A stretch of 64,000 nucleotides of DNA from positions 7,585,501-7,649,500 of the forward strand of contig CANUEZ040000156.1 of the NCBI GenBank assembly GCA_948099385.1, read 5' to 3'. Source of the stretch: Fasciola hepatica (taxonomy: Eukaryota > Platyhelminthes > Trematoda > Plagiorchiida > Fasciolidae). The notes beneath the pieces are model-generated. The model was not told the DNA's origin, did not search any database, and saw only the letters and a list, made by a program, of their open reading frames with translations. Below, piece after piece: positions 11,160-24,619 of this stretch (within the stretch, counting starts at the first letter, position 1; each line of letters opens with the position of its first letter). The translations under genes were made by a program, and so were the position numbers.

Positions 11160-14040
11160 CGAAAGCTACTCGAAGACAACATTCAGCAATGGCAGAGGCA
11201 CTGGCGATCACATAACTCAACCCAACGTTATATTCCCAAAAGCGGATAATATACAAAAATCTCGAGTGCATGTTTTCTCATTTGCGCAAATTTTTTTCTA
11301 GGTTGACCGGTGTCATTTTAGGCAAAAAATACATTGAAACTTACATTTCATCAGCAGGATGGAGTCGTTGACCACTTTCTGTTCCATTAACTACTGATAT
11401 CACCAGTTACCGGCCCTGTGGATTTGTCTGGAGTAAGCACCGGCATGACCAAACAGCTCAGAAATGCAGTACATGATAATCTCCTCTCCAGTGATTGAAA
11501 TACAAACCGAATATCAGTACACATTCTGCCGCAAACAGTGAGATCAACAAAGCAGACCAACAACAAGAGATAAGTATGTGCATTTCGCCAATCCCTAGCC
11601 ATCTGATTTCTGCATTTAGTTCATAATCCATTGATTCCGCTGAACCGAAACCGTAGTATTCACTGAAGGACCTGTCTAACGGTTGGAGTGAGTCAGTCGA
11701 AGCAAAGTTTTGATTTCGAGCGCTTAACCAGCGGTTGCACGCTGGAGACCTCCAAAAGCAGTGAGAAGATCCCTAAGTCCTCTTCGCTAGCTAAGCTTTT
11801 CACCCGAACCAGTACTCTTAAGCATTGGAAGAAGACAGAGCGAACTAAAACGGAATATTGCTTCTTTGGTTCTTTGGGGACGTGCTTGCTGAAGCCTGAT
11901 CGAGGCCATGAACTACCGATGTGTATCTTCAGCCTAAATAAGTAGCATTCGAATCAAGCTATGACTAGGGCTTTTTCTTGAAGTGGATTCCACTCATGAA
12001 CCGCACTAAAAGAACGATACCATCTCTGAATGTTTTACTCTTGAGGGATGTAACGGCTTGAATTCACTCTGAGAAGCCTATCTCAATTCGAAGACAACCA
12101 TGATTCCACCTTACACAGTGCTGTTATACAGCGAATCACTCAACCATGATTGAAAGTTACGTCTCGCTGTTGAATACGGACAACCAATAAGCAAGAATCT
12201 TGGCTCGAATGGATACCTCCTTGACCAGTGATTTCACCAAGCCAAACGACAACCCTGTTACTGTTTTCCCTCTTCATTCTGCATGTGTATGATCAGTTCC
12301 ACATGCAATACAAAAATATATGCTCACGAGCCACGTGACCGTTGCCTATGTATTTACCCCCCGGTCTGTCAACTCAAAACAATTCCCCCTGTAAATAAGC
12401 AGGTATTCGTTTGGCACAATCATGTCTCATTATGAGCGATTCATGGCATGGATACAGAAAGGCCTTCACAGCAGACCACCCACAGATCGAATGTCTCGCG
12501 ATGAAAAACTGATATTGGTTATATTTTTGTTCTTAATTTAACTTAATCGTGCTCTTCCAATGCGCGATACCGTTGAAACAGGCGACTAAGCGACCCAAAC
12601 ATAGATCCATCAAAGATAACGGAAAGATAAGTGTGCCTTATTGCTTTTATAACATCATAATAATTAAAAAAAAAACGAAAAAACAGGATTTTGGAGGAGC
12701 TCAAAGTGATTTTAGTTGCTTCACGAGCAAGTACATACGAAGATGGACATGAAGAACGATGTTGTAAATGAAGATAGTTCGTCGAAGACCATTCAAGGAA
12801 AGAAAAGACACGGAGGACGTGGGAGAAACCAAAATTGTGGTAACACTAATTCAGCTGGCAGTGGACACCAACTGAATTTGAACACAAAGCCGTTCATGAT
12901 AAAAGCAAATGAAAAACGGGCGCGGAGGGCGGGCGATGGCATGCGTGAACAACGTCGATCTTGGCTTCGGGCATGACGACTATGCTGAAAGATGCAAAGC
13001 GACCTGGTACGTGATAACCATTCTGGAAAAGTATGTTTGCGTGAGGATAAAAGTCAGGGAGCACAATGCTTACCTCTTAACCCACAGAAAAACGAGGTAC
13101 ATGAGGCAACGGACAAACTACGAGATTCAGCATCGACGTGTGGCCCTGTAGGTATGAAGCTCTTCATCATTTACAGAAGTACAACTAATTGCAATCAGAA
13201 GATTGGCGATATCCAGTGCTAACAATCGAGGTCATAAAGGACGAGATTGAGGGACATCTGTACACCAGTATGTTTGCGCAAAATGCGGTGAAACTCGGAA
13301 CGCGTCGACGGTGGGCAACAGGGCGAAAGAAACAGATCTTTTACAAGTGCCGGACGGGGACAACAGAAGGATGCGCATCACTTTGTCGCTCACTCAGAAC
13401 CCGATTCTTGAATCACATTCAAACCCGCTGGGTCATGAATGGAAGAATAGGAAGCAAACGGAGACCACGGTAGTCGGAAACAATCTATATCTAGTGGCGA
13501 ACAGTGAGTGCCAGGGGATTCCACATGGTATTGTGTAGCCTAAACGCAAGCGAAACAGAAACACCATGCAATGATATAGTCACGTTAGCAAACAACGCAT
13601 AACTAGAAAAAGATCAACAAACGGTCCTTCCGATAAACACAGGGAATTTACGATGAAACATAAAAGGCTCCATATGCTTGTGCTTGGTGACTATAAGAGT
13701 GACAGCAGTGGGATACGAAATATCGAAGCTTATTTGGGGCGGGAGGTCAACGAACACCATAGCAGTTCGCTGCGTGCTTCCAAGCACTACTATCATGATA
13801 TCACAGATCAAAACAAGGTAATATCCAGCCGAAGCTTTCTACCCTAGTAAAGTAAACTGCACTTGAAGGAAAATTTCTAGTTAAAAATTACATACAAAAA
13901 AACTCAGTCGGTATTCAACGTAGGCATGAATGCAAACCGGATATCGTACTTGTTGATGCTGTGACATAGGGGAAGAATTTTCTAAACGGGACGGTTAGTG
14001 AAGCACCTAGATCCAGACAGCATCTATAGATTTAAAAAAA
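11160..14040. other. No gene recognised
   Basis: Short frames only. The longest are at 11688-11945 (Ser/Lys-rich) and 12716-12976 (basic, Gly/Arg/Asn-rich). Neither has a convincing splice pair or family match. An A-rich stretch at 12666-12685 is followed by no recognisable element. Confidence 0.45.
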
Positions 14041-14049
14041 TGAGTCATT

Positions 14050-16480
14050 CTCCTCATCGGTCAGCGTTAAACACTGTCGTTCTCACCATGTTGCACGTGA
14101 AAATAGAAAGAATGAATATACAAGATGGACAGGGAGTGCACTTACAGGGGTGGGAAAAGAAAAGAGCGCCCTAGTGGCCGACACACGGAATACACAGTAT
14201 AACTGTACAAACACACATCGATCACCCATTCGGATTCGACGGAAAGTGACAACAGGATCGCCCTTGTTAACGGTTCGCCGCTACACTCCTCAGTGTCTCC
14301 AGCAGACTAGTTGAGGAATCTTTTAGGCCCCAAACACGAAGATGTGAGGTACCTACTTATCCCAAGTTCGCTATACACTTTCTCATTCCTCGTTGCCACG
14401 TCATCTGCTGACCTCCACTTGGTTCCTTCCACTCCCGAGGACGAACGGAAAACAGGGCACGGTACGGTGGGCGTGTTTGCCATACGTAACACGTGTCCCA
14501 ACCAAAGAAGTCCACTGATCTGGATACGCTATGACAGAACATTCTGTGAAGTGGCACCCAATGCTCGATTTCTAACCTCAGCATAACTCACTCGGTCACT
14601 CCATCTGATCTTAGCGATACTACGCAAATATCAATGGTCAAAAACCTCAAGACGACGAATATCTTCCGCTCGCAGACCCCAAGTCTCGCAACCACACAAC
14701 AAAACTGAACGCACTGCGGCACGGTACACACGACCTTTCGACTTCAGTGAAATATCAGGTCGGCGCCAAAAGTGAGTCAGTTCAGCGTACGCCGCTCGAG
14801 CCTTGGATATACACGTGCTCACCCCGACTACAGTGCTTCCATCCGTCGTCAAGCTGCTGCCGAAGTAACTAAAGCGGTCAACAATTGTTAGTTCCTCCCC
14901 ATCGAGCATCAAGCTCGGAATCGTTGACTTCCAGTCTTGAAACATCACCTTACACTTTGACCGTGCAAAACGCATGCCGAGTGGAGCTACAGCTCCCGCG
15001 AGTCTATCTAGTGCACGTTGAGCATGTTCCATGCATTCGAACTGGTAGACAAGGTCGTCCGCGTAATCTAGATCACATGGCTTATCACCATTTACTAGTT
15101 CGACATCCACATCCTGAAGAGTTCGCAGTGACGTCAATGACGAAGATGAACAAGAATGGAGAAATGGGACATCCTTATCGTACACCACTGGTCGTTTCGA
15201 ACGAACTTGATAGTTTACCGCAAACTCTTACGCGGTCAGAAGAATGAGAGTACAATGACCTCAGTAGATTCACGAACTTGTAACAGACCTTTTTGGTGAA
15301 AGGCACTGAATAGCGCTGTTCGGTCAACTGATTCCAGTTCAGGAAAACCATTATTGTTGGTCTACGCTGTGCATGAGGTGATTCAAATAATTGGCGAAGA
15401 GTAAAAATCGGATCGGTGCATCCTCGACCTGGGCGGACTCCGGCCCGTTGTTCGTGAGCGGTACTCTCGCGAGCCGGTGTAAGACGGCGCAGCAAAATTC
15501 ACGCTAATACCTTGGTGACTATCGGAATAAAGCAAATCCCACGATGGTTACTACAGTCATTTCTTGAAGATGGGTACAATCAATAACCCACCCCATAATA
15601 ATGGAATACGCATTTCTTTCCACATTTCACGGATCAGGGTGGTAAATGATTTTATTGCCGCACCACCACCCATCTTTTAAGGACTGTAGGGAGTTCGTCA
15701 GGACCGGCCGCTTTCCTTCGTTTAGGTAATCGAACACTCGACTCTACATCTACTTCCGATGGAGGATCAAGTGGTACTCCTCAAGGATTCGCAGTTGTTG
15801 AGGCCGGAGCAACTACATTACCGCACGGCCAGCTAAACTGGCACCTTGAACTATTCGGTCCAACAGTCCAGCCTTTGCTCTCTGCCATTATTAGGCTCTC
15901 CATTTCTATCGCATATCGTTTCACTGACCAGGGTTCACCGCCCACTAGTGTCGCGAAAAAGTCTGAACAGTTTTTGACTGTTACCTCAGGCAGCTTGTAG
16001 ATTTCTCCATATCTTACTCATCTCCGTACAGTTCGAGAGCTGATTTTTTTTGCTCCATTAAATTCAGTGACTCTTGAGAAATCCAGCGTTTTTGATGGGC
16101 ATCGGATCTAGGACCACAGGCAAAACCTGCTGCAACGTGCATCGTCTGTTTGATATGGGCACAGTGCTCATCTACACTACTGCTCGTCGTAGATCCTAGC
16201 TCATGTGCTAACTTCTGTTCATAACGGGTGCGTACTTCTGGATCACACATACGTTGCACAGCTAACCCGGTCTGCGATTTGCGACGATGACCATGGCGCT
16301 GGAGAGATAATCACATTAAAACATACATGATCCAACTCTACGTACGTGAACCAGTAGAATCTACAGTTCTGGACTGAACGGCACCACCAGTAGCTTACTG
16401 CAATACGATCGATCCGACTCAGAATACCTGTATAGTTGGAGTGCCATGTCGTTGTGCGAAGCGAGTTGTGTCGGAGACTC
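14050..16480 (-). mobile_element. RTE-like non-LTR retrotransposon remnant (RTE-1)
   Basis: Read on the minus strand from the right, it shows the linker after the endonuclease (RMCDPEVRTRYEQKLAHELG, about 16250), reverse transcriptase fingers (GVRPGRGCTDPIFTLRQLFE, about 15420), the palm box LDYADDLV (YADD at 15054-15065), thumb (CKVMFQDW, then SYFGSSLTTDG), and the C-terminal block typical of this clade (SVLLCGCETWGLRAEDIRRL, then LGHVLRM and GGQQMTW). Several stops and frameshifts make it inactive. The 3' untranslated part (about 14050-14300) is closely related to that of the copy at 63395-64000. Confidence 0.85.
14631..15188 (-). pseudogene. RTE-1 reverse transcriptase palm/thumb
   Basis: This is the longest intact block of RTE-1, about 185 codons, with the YADD catalytic box and the thumb and connection region up to RRLEVFDH. 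The preceding fingers block (15175-15495) and the following C-terminal block (14307-14580) are in other frames. Normal members of this clade have a single ORF of about 1000 codons, so this is a fragment. Confidence 0.85.
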
Positions 16481-16569
16481 GTACTAAATAGGGAATATCC
16501 GGCTGTATGAATAAAACTGGATAAGCCAATCCCCGTTATCTGTGCGCTGAGTTAACTAATTTCACCGGA

Positions 16570-16749
16570 ACTACAAAGGAGAAAACCTTTCGGAAATATT
16601 GGACTGAGAAGCATATAAAGCGCTAACAAGTACAGGATATGAGGATTACGAGTTTCTGTAGCTTCAATTGACGAGTTCGCTCGTGGCCAGTTAGCAAAGA
16701 TGGTCAAGCTGATCGCGAACGAGCGAATCGGGTTGTTATTCCACATTGA
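16570..16749 (-). CDS. Candidate exon of an unknown membrane protein
   Basis: After a possible acceptor (CAACTTAG, exon from about 16749) one frame runs MWNNNPIRSFAISLTIFANW to HILYLLALYMLLSPIFPK and then meets a GT (CCGAAAGGT). It has two hydrophobic segments separated by a polar loop. Together with 16984-17188 and 17903-18170 it may form part of a minus-strand gene, but the phases I can assign do not join, so an exon is missing or one call is wrong. Confidence 0.3.
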
Positions 16750-16983
16750 ACGCCTAAGTTGTGCACAGTCTCGTGTAATGTAAAAAGCCGCAGCATTTCC
16801 CTGACTAAGCGTTATTACAGTTTCTGAGAATGACCAATACAGGTGGGCTTCGAACTTCGGTATTTGATAACGGATGAGCCCGCTTGTTCAGTCCTCAGTT
16901 TTTCTATAAACACGCCCTTAGACAGAATCCTCTAAAATACAATATAAGAACCGAAATGGTTGACATGATGGTGGCTTACTAGA

Positions 16984-17188
16984 TACAATAGCATCTTCCA
17001 CTTTGATCCGGGATCCGATACTTCACTTCCCAATGAGGATGGGAACAAGCCAGTAACCGGAATGGGGATAGACTGGGTTTCAGCACCGTCGGCTGTGGGC
17101 TGTTTTCGGAGCAGTTCGGAGCGCATATGGGCCAGTACCAAGGATTCGGTGTTAGATGCCGCCAAGTTAACTTCGCGAACCAACACAT
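16984..17188 (-). CDS. Candidate internal exon of an unknown gene
   Basis: A strong pyrimidine-rich acceptor (CTGTTGTCTTCTAG) is followed by an open frame (VLVREVNLAASNTESLVLAH to SDPGSKWKMLLYL) that ends at a good donor (CTA|GTAAGC, near 16980). The start is two bases into a codon and the end is on a codon boundary. The predicted segment is amphipathic and Ser/Pro-rich. I do not recognise it. Confidence 0.4.
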
Positions 17189-17284
17189 CTAGAAGACAAC
17201 AGATGTAGATAACGTAACGAGGGAAGTAAATCAATCTTCAGGTACCACGCCAACTTTACGGTGAAACTGCTGAATCGCAACAAG

Positions 17285-17409
<125 letters not shown>

Positions 17410-17902
17410 CTATACCCGGACACACTTTTTTGTGGCTCGGTCTGGTTAAATGGAGAAGAAAGATAGGAGAAACCGCACTTTGTAATACTTTTAAATTCAT
17501 AGTGCTTTTGGGTATACCGTATGTTTTGCTGTTTCATTATCTGTGCAGGCACAGAGATTGTCTGATTTGCCGACTCTAGAACATACAACATATAATTACC
17601 TATGTGATAAGCAATCCATGCCTAAATCCAAACCACACAATTCTAAAGACTCGCCTGAGTTTTCTTGATGGTAGTTGTGAAAGCCAGTGGAAGTGGAAAT
17701 CGCAATCTCTTAAATTGAAATGGCATATCCGTTGGAATCATAGGAATGCGAGGAATGAGAACATCTTCACCTTTGAAATGTCTTGTCAAGACTGTTGTTT
17801 CTACGACGTTTCTCATTAATCATTTTACTGCAAACGAACTAAGAGCCAAGGCTGTCATTTTCGGACCGAATTGCTGCCAGAAACAATCTAATTAGGAACG
17901 TT

Positions 17903-18223
17903 TTACCCCGTTCCTCCTGGCGCTTCTGAGAAGATTTCTCCAACTCGTTTATTGACAGTTTGCATCATTTGATCGTAAATGCCAGTTTTCTCAAGCGTTA
18001 GCTTAGGACTATTTGATTGTGTATACGACAAAAGATCATCCGTGTTACAATTGTGTTCACGACGCAATTCTACGGGGAACGAAGCAGCAGCAGATCCACT
18101 TGGTGATGACATTCCCAATTGACTGAGAACTTCGTTCGCGATTTGTAAGCATAAATCTTCAGCCATTATCAACGCTGTACTGTAACTGATAAGCGTTAAT
18201 AAATAAACAGAGAAGACGTACAA
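17903..18223 (-). CDS. Candidate first coding exon of an unknown gene
   Basis: An open frame with two possible starts, the second being MAEDLCLQIANEVLSQLGMS. It continues through a Ser/Asn-rich stretch to TGIYDQMMQTVNKRVGEIF and then SEAPGGTG. A GT (CGGGGTAAAAC) lies at the end. The residue usage is protein-like: a helical start, a low-complexity middle and a helical end. No known family is evident. It could also be a short intronless gene of 88-106 codons. Confidence 0.4.
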   Translation of the reverse strand: MYVFSVYLLTLISYSTALIMAEDLCLQIANEVLSQLGMSSPSGSAAASFPVELRREHNCNTDDLLSYTQSNSPKLTLEKTGIYDQMMQTVNKRVGEIFSEAPGGTG

Positions 18224-18824
18224 CGAAATGTCACGAGGTCTCTAAAAAACGCGCAGATCAAACAGTCTGTATAGAACGGCTTGTAATGTGATAGTGCGAA
18301 TCATGAACGCATGGGCAAACAACGGGATGCGCAACGCTGATTGTTTGGTATGGTGACAGTACAAGATCTACGGATTTGTGAGTTTGTACTTGGGACTGCT
18401 TATGTATAGTCATCAGACAGATGCGAGGTCACCCCATAGTGGGTTCATGTCGAGAGAACAAATGTGTGGACATATAAGCGCATACGCGTGCGTAAACCAG
18501 CGCCCAGGTGAATCTGTCAGTGGGATGAACCATCTGGTGCCTTTGATGCGTCGTATGTTCATGTGACGAAAATCGATGATCAAACGTGTGCGCGTGACGG
18601 CGAGTGAGGACAAATCACGACGGTAGTAGCGTCTTGTATGAATGTGTGAACCATGCCATCACCCGGTCACATCGTGCACACGCACGCACGCAAGCACCTG
18701 CGTCGTGACAAAGCCTGGTTGAGGAAGCTGGATCGGAGTGGTGAGTATTTGTGTACGCGAGCGTGCATGAGCTTGCGTGCATGCGGCAGTCACGACGGAG
18801 CAGAGGCCGACGGTCCAGCGTATG

Positions 18825-19110
18825 GTTGGGAAGGGGACCAGTGAAACAATGACCCATGGGTTTCGGGGATTATCCATTTCCGGTTTCAACCAAAGGGTCA
18901 ACGTATGGGTCACACTGCGCTCCAGGGTTGGTCTCCGATCGCGGTCAGGGGAGTTCGAGTGCCTTAACAAAAGATTTCTGAGAACAAAGTGATGGACTGA
19001 ATAACCTGATCGCCACAGCCTCTGCCGCTGCTTTCGGGCGAACTTCGGCGCGTTCGTAGGGACTCTGTAGACTATTTTGAACGCGTCGTCGTTTACGAGG
19101 TGTTCAGTGT
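18825..19110 (-). repeat. PLE-2 native 3' end arm
   Basis: This is the 3' end of the element, including the C-terminus after the GIY-YIG domain and a tail with GACCGCGATCGGAGACC and GTTGACCCTTTGGTTGAAACC in minus orientation. It pairs with 19836-20125. Confidence 0.85.
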
Positions 19111-19441
19111 CCGCAAAGTGCGCCACAATTGCCCTGGTGATGGATTTTCTGTTCCCCGTCGACAGCCAAGTTGGTTTGTGCTCTTTGATCCTTTGTGATA
19201 GTTGCCGTGTCGTTCTACCTATATAGACTGCCGAACATGAGCCACCAAGCGAGTAGGTTAGCATGAATCAGGTGAGGACAGGTAACTTGTATTTTAGGTT
19301 CGTCGAAATCACTGGTCGACTGGCGAAGTGGGCACGTAGTGTGGCAGCGGGAAAGGTGCGAGCGATTGCCTTTTCCAAGCGTCCTATTAGTAACTCGCTT
19401 TTGTCATCTTTGAAAGGGAGTTGAATGTATAAATCTTTCTT

Positions 19442-19867
19442 CTAAACGGTCAACAAAGCTTGTCTCGTTACCCTTTCTGCTATGTTTTTTTGGATGAACC
19501 GCTCGGAGTATCCGTTATCCAATAGCGTTTGCTTCAAAATGTCTAATTCTTCATCCACCGTCTCATCCGAGCAAATCATTCGCACAAGGGCTGCGAGTGA
19601 GCGAATAAGGTTACTTTTACGTCCGATTGCTACAAAGCTGACGAAATTGGTGTACTGGCCTGTCCACGTTGGTTTGCGATAAACGCGACGGAGCAGTTTG
19701 CCATCGCCACCTCCTGAAAGAAGTACATCCAGAAAGTGGAAAGTGTTCCTTTCTTCTACTTCCAAAGTAAAGTAAACTGCATTAAATGCATGACTGAACT
19801 CCTCCACCAGTGCAATTGTGGCGCACCTTGCGGACAGCGGACACCTCGTAGACGACGACGCGTTCAA
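19442..19867 (-). pseudogene. PLE-2 reverse transcriptase thumb fragment
   Basis: A frame of about 140 codons covering the C-terminal part of the Penelope reverse transcriptase. Its first dozen codons come from the inverted arm, so the apparent start is an artefact of the 5' junction. It carries no catalytic box. Confidence 0.8.
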
Positions 19868-20125
19868 AATAATCTACAGTCCTTACGAACGCCCCGAAAG
19901 CCTCTCGTAAATAACATCTAGCAACGGCAGAGGCTGTGGCGATCAGATTATTCTATCCATCGCTTTGATCTCAGAAAGGTTTCGTTAAGGCACTCAAACT
20001 CCCCTGACCGCGATCGGAGACCGACACTGGAGCTCAGTGCGACTCAGACGTTGACCCTTTGGTTGAAACCGAAGTCCCCGAAACCCATGTTCATTGTTTC
20101 ACTGGTCCCTTTCCCAACCACGTAA
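19836..20125 (+). repeat. PLE-2 inverted 5' arm (copy of its 3' end)
   Basis: On the plus strand this reads LVDDDAFKI, matching LVNDDAFKI of the native endonuclease, and continues to the same tail sequence as 18825-19110. Divergence is higher than between the PLE-1 arms, so this event looks older. Confidence 0.8.
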
Positions 20126-20328
20126 CAACATTTCCCCTCCTATCTTTCCTAACTACGCAACACCGACTTTGATGACTATCCAATCACACATTAGCACACA
20201 GACATTGTTCATAATTTATGCATTTCTGACCTATAAATGTAACTCTATTAGCCACGAGGATGATGTTATTGAGAACAAGCTTGTTCGATATTCGTGTTTT
20301 CTATATATAATGAAATGGGATTATTCAG

Positions 20329-20330
<2 letters not shown>

Positions 20331-20380
<50 letters not shown>
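20331..20380. repeat. (TA)n microsatellite, about 50 bases
   Basis: Uninterrupted TA dinucleotides, about 200 bases beyond PLE-2. Confidence 0.95.
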
Positions 20381-20386
<6 letters not shown>

Positions 20387-21600
20387 GTGAGTAGTATGTA
20401 AACGTGTGGGTTAGCAGTGACCCAGACACGAATAACTATAAGAAATCACAGTTGTGATTCATTTGTGGGCTCTTCAATGAAGAGTATCCATCCACATTCC
20501 GGACGATTAAAATTAGATCCTAGTGGAGATATAACATCGGAGTAAACAAGTATGAAGATGAGTAGACACAGGAGTACCGGGTACGCATACCTGATGAGCG
20601 GTCACGACCGTGAAACCGGTAGTGTGCTTCCGGGGAAATTTTTTACACACGTCTGCATACTACATATCATCAATATATGAGGACACTTGAAGTTTGATAC
20701 TAACATATTAGACACAACTTTTCACTTGTTAATTAGGGTCGATCCCGATTTTCGTAATAACTACTACACACGATTTCAATCTCTTCCGTTGTCATGCTAT
20801 AGCACTGTAATCGGTGAAACCATAGTCCCACAATGTAAATGCATCCTCTTCTCTTCTCAAGTAGATAACAGTACTGTGCTACAAAAGAAACGAGTGATTC
20901 CGGAGTAGAACGTAAGCCTGAATTCGAAGTGGCTATACACAGGAAAATAGTCGAAAGCACTAAGTCCCATCGCCATAACAACTAAAATATGACAAGTAGG
21001 TTGGAAACACAGTGTGAGCGTACAGGATGAACAGAAAGATGAGGCTCAACTCTCGGTTCAGTAATCACACAACAGGAACAGCCTTATCTGACGAGGAAAT
21101 GACAGTCCAGTGGGCGAAATTTCGATAGTAATCCAAACCATCAGCTAGATAAAGAACACCTACTTCAATGTCGAACCAGAACATGTCAAAACAAGCAAGG
21201 TGTTCAACCATTTATCTAGTATTTGCCGAACCAGTCTAACAAGACCTCGAGGAATAATGTGAAAGTAGGAAGATGAGCGAAATATACTCCTCGTGTCCGG
21301 TTGCGCGAAAAAGTAATTCTCAATTCTCGCAACCGAAACCGAGAACTGTTATTGCTTAAACGTAGCTGGAGAAAATAATATTTTAACCGCACTCAGTTGC
21401 TCGGTTTTTGGAAACTTCGTCGATTCCTTCTAAATGTCCATGTTTAGTTGCGAATTCAATCATTTCCGGCGAAGGTTTAGTGTTCAATCGGCTGTACTTC
21501 TTGGCCGGTCAGATGAGCGTCGTGGCATTAAGCCCGCATTAAGATTGTTCGTCTAGTTTGTCGAAACAAGTAGTCTGAACACATCCCACAGAACTTCAAA
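20381..21600. other. No gene recognised
   Basis: Only short overlapping frames on both strands and no family match. Confidence 0.45.
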
Positions 21601-21734
21601 TGAATCCCGCTGTTCTTTGGGTTGGTTAAGAGGTGTCATGACAGGCATGCGCCTTATTTAGATGACCATTCCACGTTTGTTTGCGCACCGTCACGTCGCA
21701 AAACATCATTTTCTTCCCATGGGAGACCAGTGAT

Positions 21735-21992
21735 CAGTGAGTTGAGTTGTTTGGAGCGCTCAATTACCACCTCGGAAGTCAAAGATTCAAACCTCATCAC
21801 CGTCGGTCGTTTCGGTGTTAACTAGTAACCCGGCTCATCCCCACCTTTAACCTATTGGCGTCTTATGTGGTTCTCCATTCAAAGTCTGTGTCAGTTGGCC
21901 GGTTATCCATAACCTTTGAGGCCACAGAGTACACACTTACCATTGCATTCATGCGAAAGCATGTAGTAGAAAAAATGAAACGCAGCCTCAAC
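21735..21992 (+). repeat. tRNA-derived SINE-like repeat, copy 1
   Basis: The head has an A-box-like TGAGTTGAGTTGTTTGGAGC and a B-box-like AGATTCAAACC, as in a class II tRNA. The body shares an ordered set of blocks with 34915-35195: CCCGGCTC, ACCTATTGG, TATGTGGTT, TCCAT, AAGTCT, GGCCGGTTATC, TTCATGC and an A-rich end. This supports one SINE family. Confidence 0.65.
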
Positions 21993-24615
21993 TAAAATCG
22001 GTCCTCTCGATCAAAAGTATTTTTTTATAATAATTAAACCTTCCTTTGGTCCATGCACTCGGATACAGCTGGACAGGAACAAAGCATCATAGACTGTTTT
22101 CAGTTGTTCACGCATCAAAAAGATTGGACGGGAAGACACCTCGTGGGGTGTTGGCATTTGATGTTCACTGACTGGTACACAAACAAAACATACAAGAGAT
22201 CGACCGTGGAGCAGCACTCGTGCGAACAAGTTTATCCGGTTTACGGGATTAAGGGTGGTACGGTGGGGAAGGCACGTTCAAACACTAACTAGTCCGATAA
22301 TCTGTAGTGTGAAAATATCTACAGAAAAGGTGACGGAGAGCTCGTTAATAATTGTGCATTGTTCAATAATTCCGGACACAACGGAAGTTTCTATTTATGG
22401 CTATTGATAAGGGTGAAAGTAGGTGGTTATTTCATTTTTTTTATGTCAACCAAAAAAAGGCCATCAGATTATCTCCTTGCAATGAAGATTCACGACATCG
22501 GTAATTATATATCATGAATTTAAAAGTACATACGTAACTTCGGAAAGATTGTACAAAGATGCTGACACATTCGCACAATCCCTTTAGTCGTATTTCTATG
22601 ACTCGTTTGCTTGTCGTGATTAGGCTGGATCACCCGTGTCAACTGGTGTACTCGATTGCGACCTCTCCTTATGCGAGCTAACTGAAACCTCAGCAGATTC
22701 AAGGTGTATAAAACAATATTGTGCTACTGAACACTGAATATTTATATATAACTGAAGGTTCTCCTTAGTTTTTTGAATGTCAAAGGTGTTAAACGAATAC
22801 CCACCAAAGTTTATGAATTTTTTCAGCTGAAACCAAAAAGCTTAGTTATTTACGGTTAACCACGTAGTGATTGGGATCATTAGCTGGCGTTAGTCACTTT
22901 TTAGTAGACACTTTTTGACAAACTGCCCGGGTCAATACGTACATCGCTCCTCATACTCCCGGTGATGACATCAGACAGTTTACAGATAGTTTCCAACTGT
23001 CAATCGAATTGGCATACATCATCCTAGTCAACTCGTACCTTCATAAGCTTAGTCTTACAAAAGGAATGTAGTGTGATCGGTGAACGTCAGTGACATGACA
23101 AAGGATTAAACCTAGGTAATCGATTGTAAAACAGTCCCCAGAAAGTTTTCTCGCGGTAACGAAAACCGCCTGGATACATTTCAAACAAGCCCGTGTTAAA
23201 AAATAGCTTAAATTTACATGTAATTGCACATTCTTTTTAGTTTTCTAATTGAGCTACAAAACGAATATGCACACATTTTATGATTATTTTCAGTGGAAAC
23301 CAAAAAAAAATCTTGAAGTGCATTGAAAACATTTACAAAACATGACACAAATCGTGAGTTGAAAACATGTACAGTGCGTTCGAAAAAAAAACATGGAAAC
23401 ATCTCGGGGGATCGAACTATCGAACTGACTACTGTAACCTTACTTGGAGGGCAAACTAGGACTGAAAAACTGAAATTTAACAGAGAAGCAGGTGAGTTGT
23501 GCCTATACTGTCTTCTGCGGCTTTTTGTTGAAACATCGATTAACTGGTGACTTTATGCGGGATATGACTCAAGACTAATGGAGAGGAGGAAGATCACGTT
23601 TATTGGGCCTCCGGATATAGTGACATTACTGTCAGTAGTTGATGGCAGTTTTGGTCACTACCAATATTCTGGGGACCCTTTTCAGGTCAAGATTTCTCCA
23701 CCACAAAAGAGTTAACTGGACTAGATCAGATTTGTACTTACCCATTCATAAGCTAAGGGAAGCAACGGCTGTTGCACTACCTTCCTTTGTGTGGAACACG
23801 GCGAATAAAATCCGGAACAATCATGTAGTAGTCCGGAAACGAATGGGACTTGTTTCCGGCCTAGCGTAATACATTTTCTTCTGCATATAACCCAGAAGAA
23901 GGAGTCCAATTGTGTAAAATCTTGAAACCTTTGAAGCTATGATTGAAATGGGAAGGTCTCATCCAACCAGTCGGCCATGGCAGTGGAGTATTGCGACGGC
24001 ATCCAATCTTGCTGGAACCACGTGCTGGACTAGGTGGTCAATACTAGATACCCACCGATGGTTTATTTTAGCATTTCCAGGTATACGGATGCATTTACCT
24101 TGTCGCGGAGAAACACTGAACCAACTGATCGTGAATTACTAGCGTCGCACTAAACTGTTAGCTTGGCATCCCCTTGTATGTGACAATCCAGGAAATCCAG
24201 TAGATTTTCTTTATGCCAGCTCCTTCTACGTTGATAGCCGCTGAAGTAATACAATTTGAGTCGACCGGTCGGAACATCGCCAGTCAAGCAGCCCACTGGA
24301 TGAAATCAAAATTTCTTGCATATTGTGTTTTACTTTTCATTTCACCGAAAACGTAAAGCTGCCAGTATTTGTTTTCAGGACTATACTGACGCATTCAATG
24401 GTGGAGTCGTGGTAAAGTTTCTACACATTCCATCCGCAGCCAGTAACCGGCCATATACCGGAGCTCAGTTTTCTGACCCCTGCATCCATCGCGAACAGTA
24501 AACACGTCCTCGCGCTCACAACTGCGCACAATTGCTCCCGGTGATAGATATTCTCTAAGGTACCATCGTTTTCTCTTCCACGTATGCTTCTTATATGTCT
24601 GGTGTTTGTGACTTC
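21993..24615. other. No gene recognised
   Basis: A+T-rich sequence with short frames only. There is a short near-repeat between about 22740-22850 and 23210-23310, both carrying TTCTTTTTAGTTTTCT-like and GTGGAAACCAAAAA-like blocks. I cannot assign it to an element. Confidence 0.4.
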
Positions 24616-24619
24616 GTGT

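Larger units (their letters stand above)
18825..20130 (-). mobile_element. Penelope-like element PLE-2, inactive, with inverted ends
   Basis: On the minus strand the element shows a reverse transcriptase thumb block (RNTFHFLDVLL, then VYRKPTWTGQYTNFVSFV, about 19640-19770), a connector (RLEKAIARTFPAATL), and a well-kept GIY-YIG endonuclease (SAVYIGRTTRQLSQRIKEHK, YIG at 19217-19225; downstream ARKQRQRLWRSG). A TGA just before LTYSLGG breaks the frame. The upstream catalytic part is absent. As in PLE-1, the truncated 5' end carries an inverted copy of the 3' end. The sequence differs from PLE-1 throughout, so it is a separate subfamily. Confidence 0.85.
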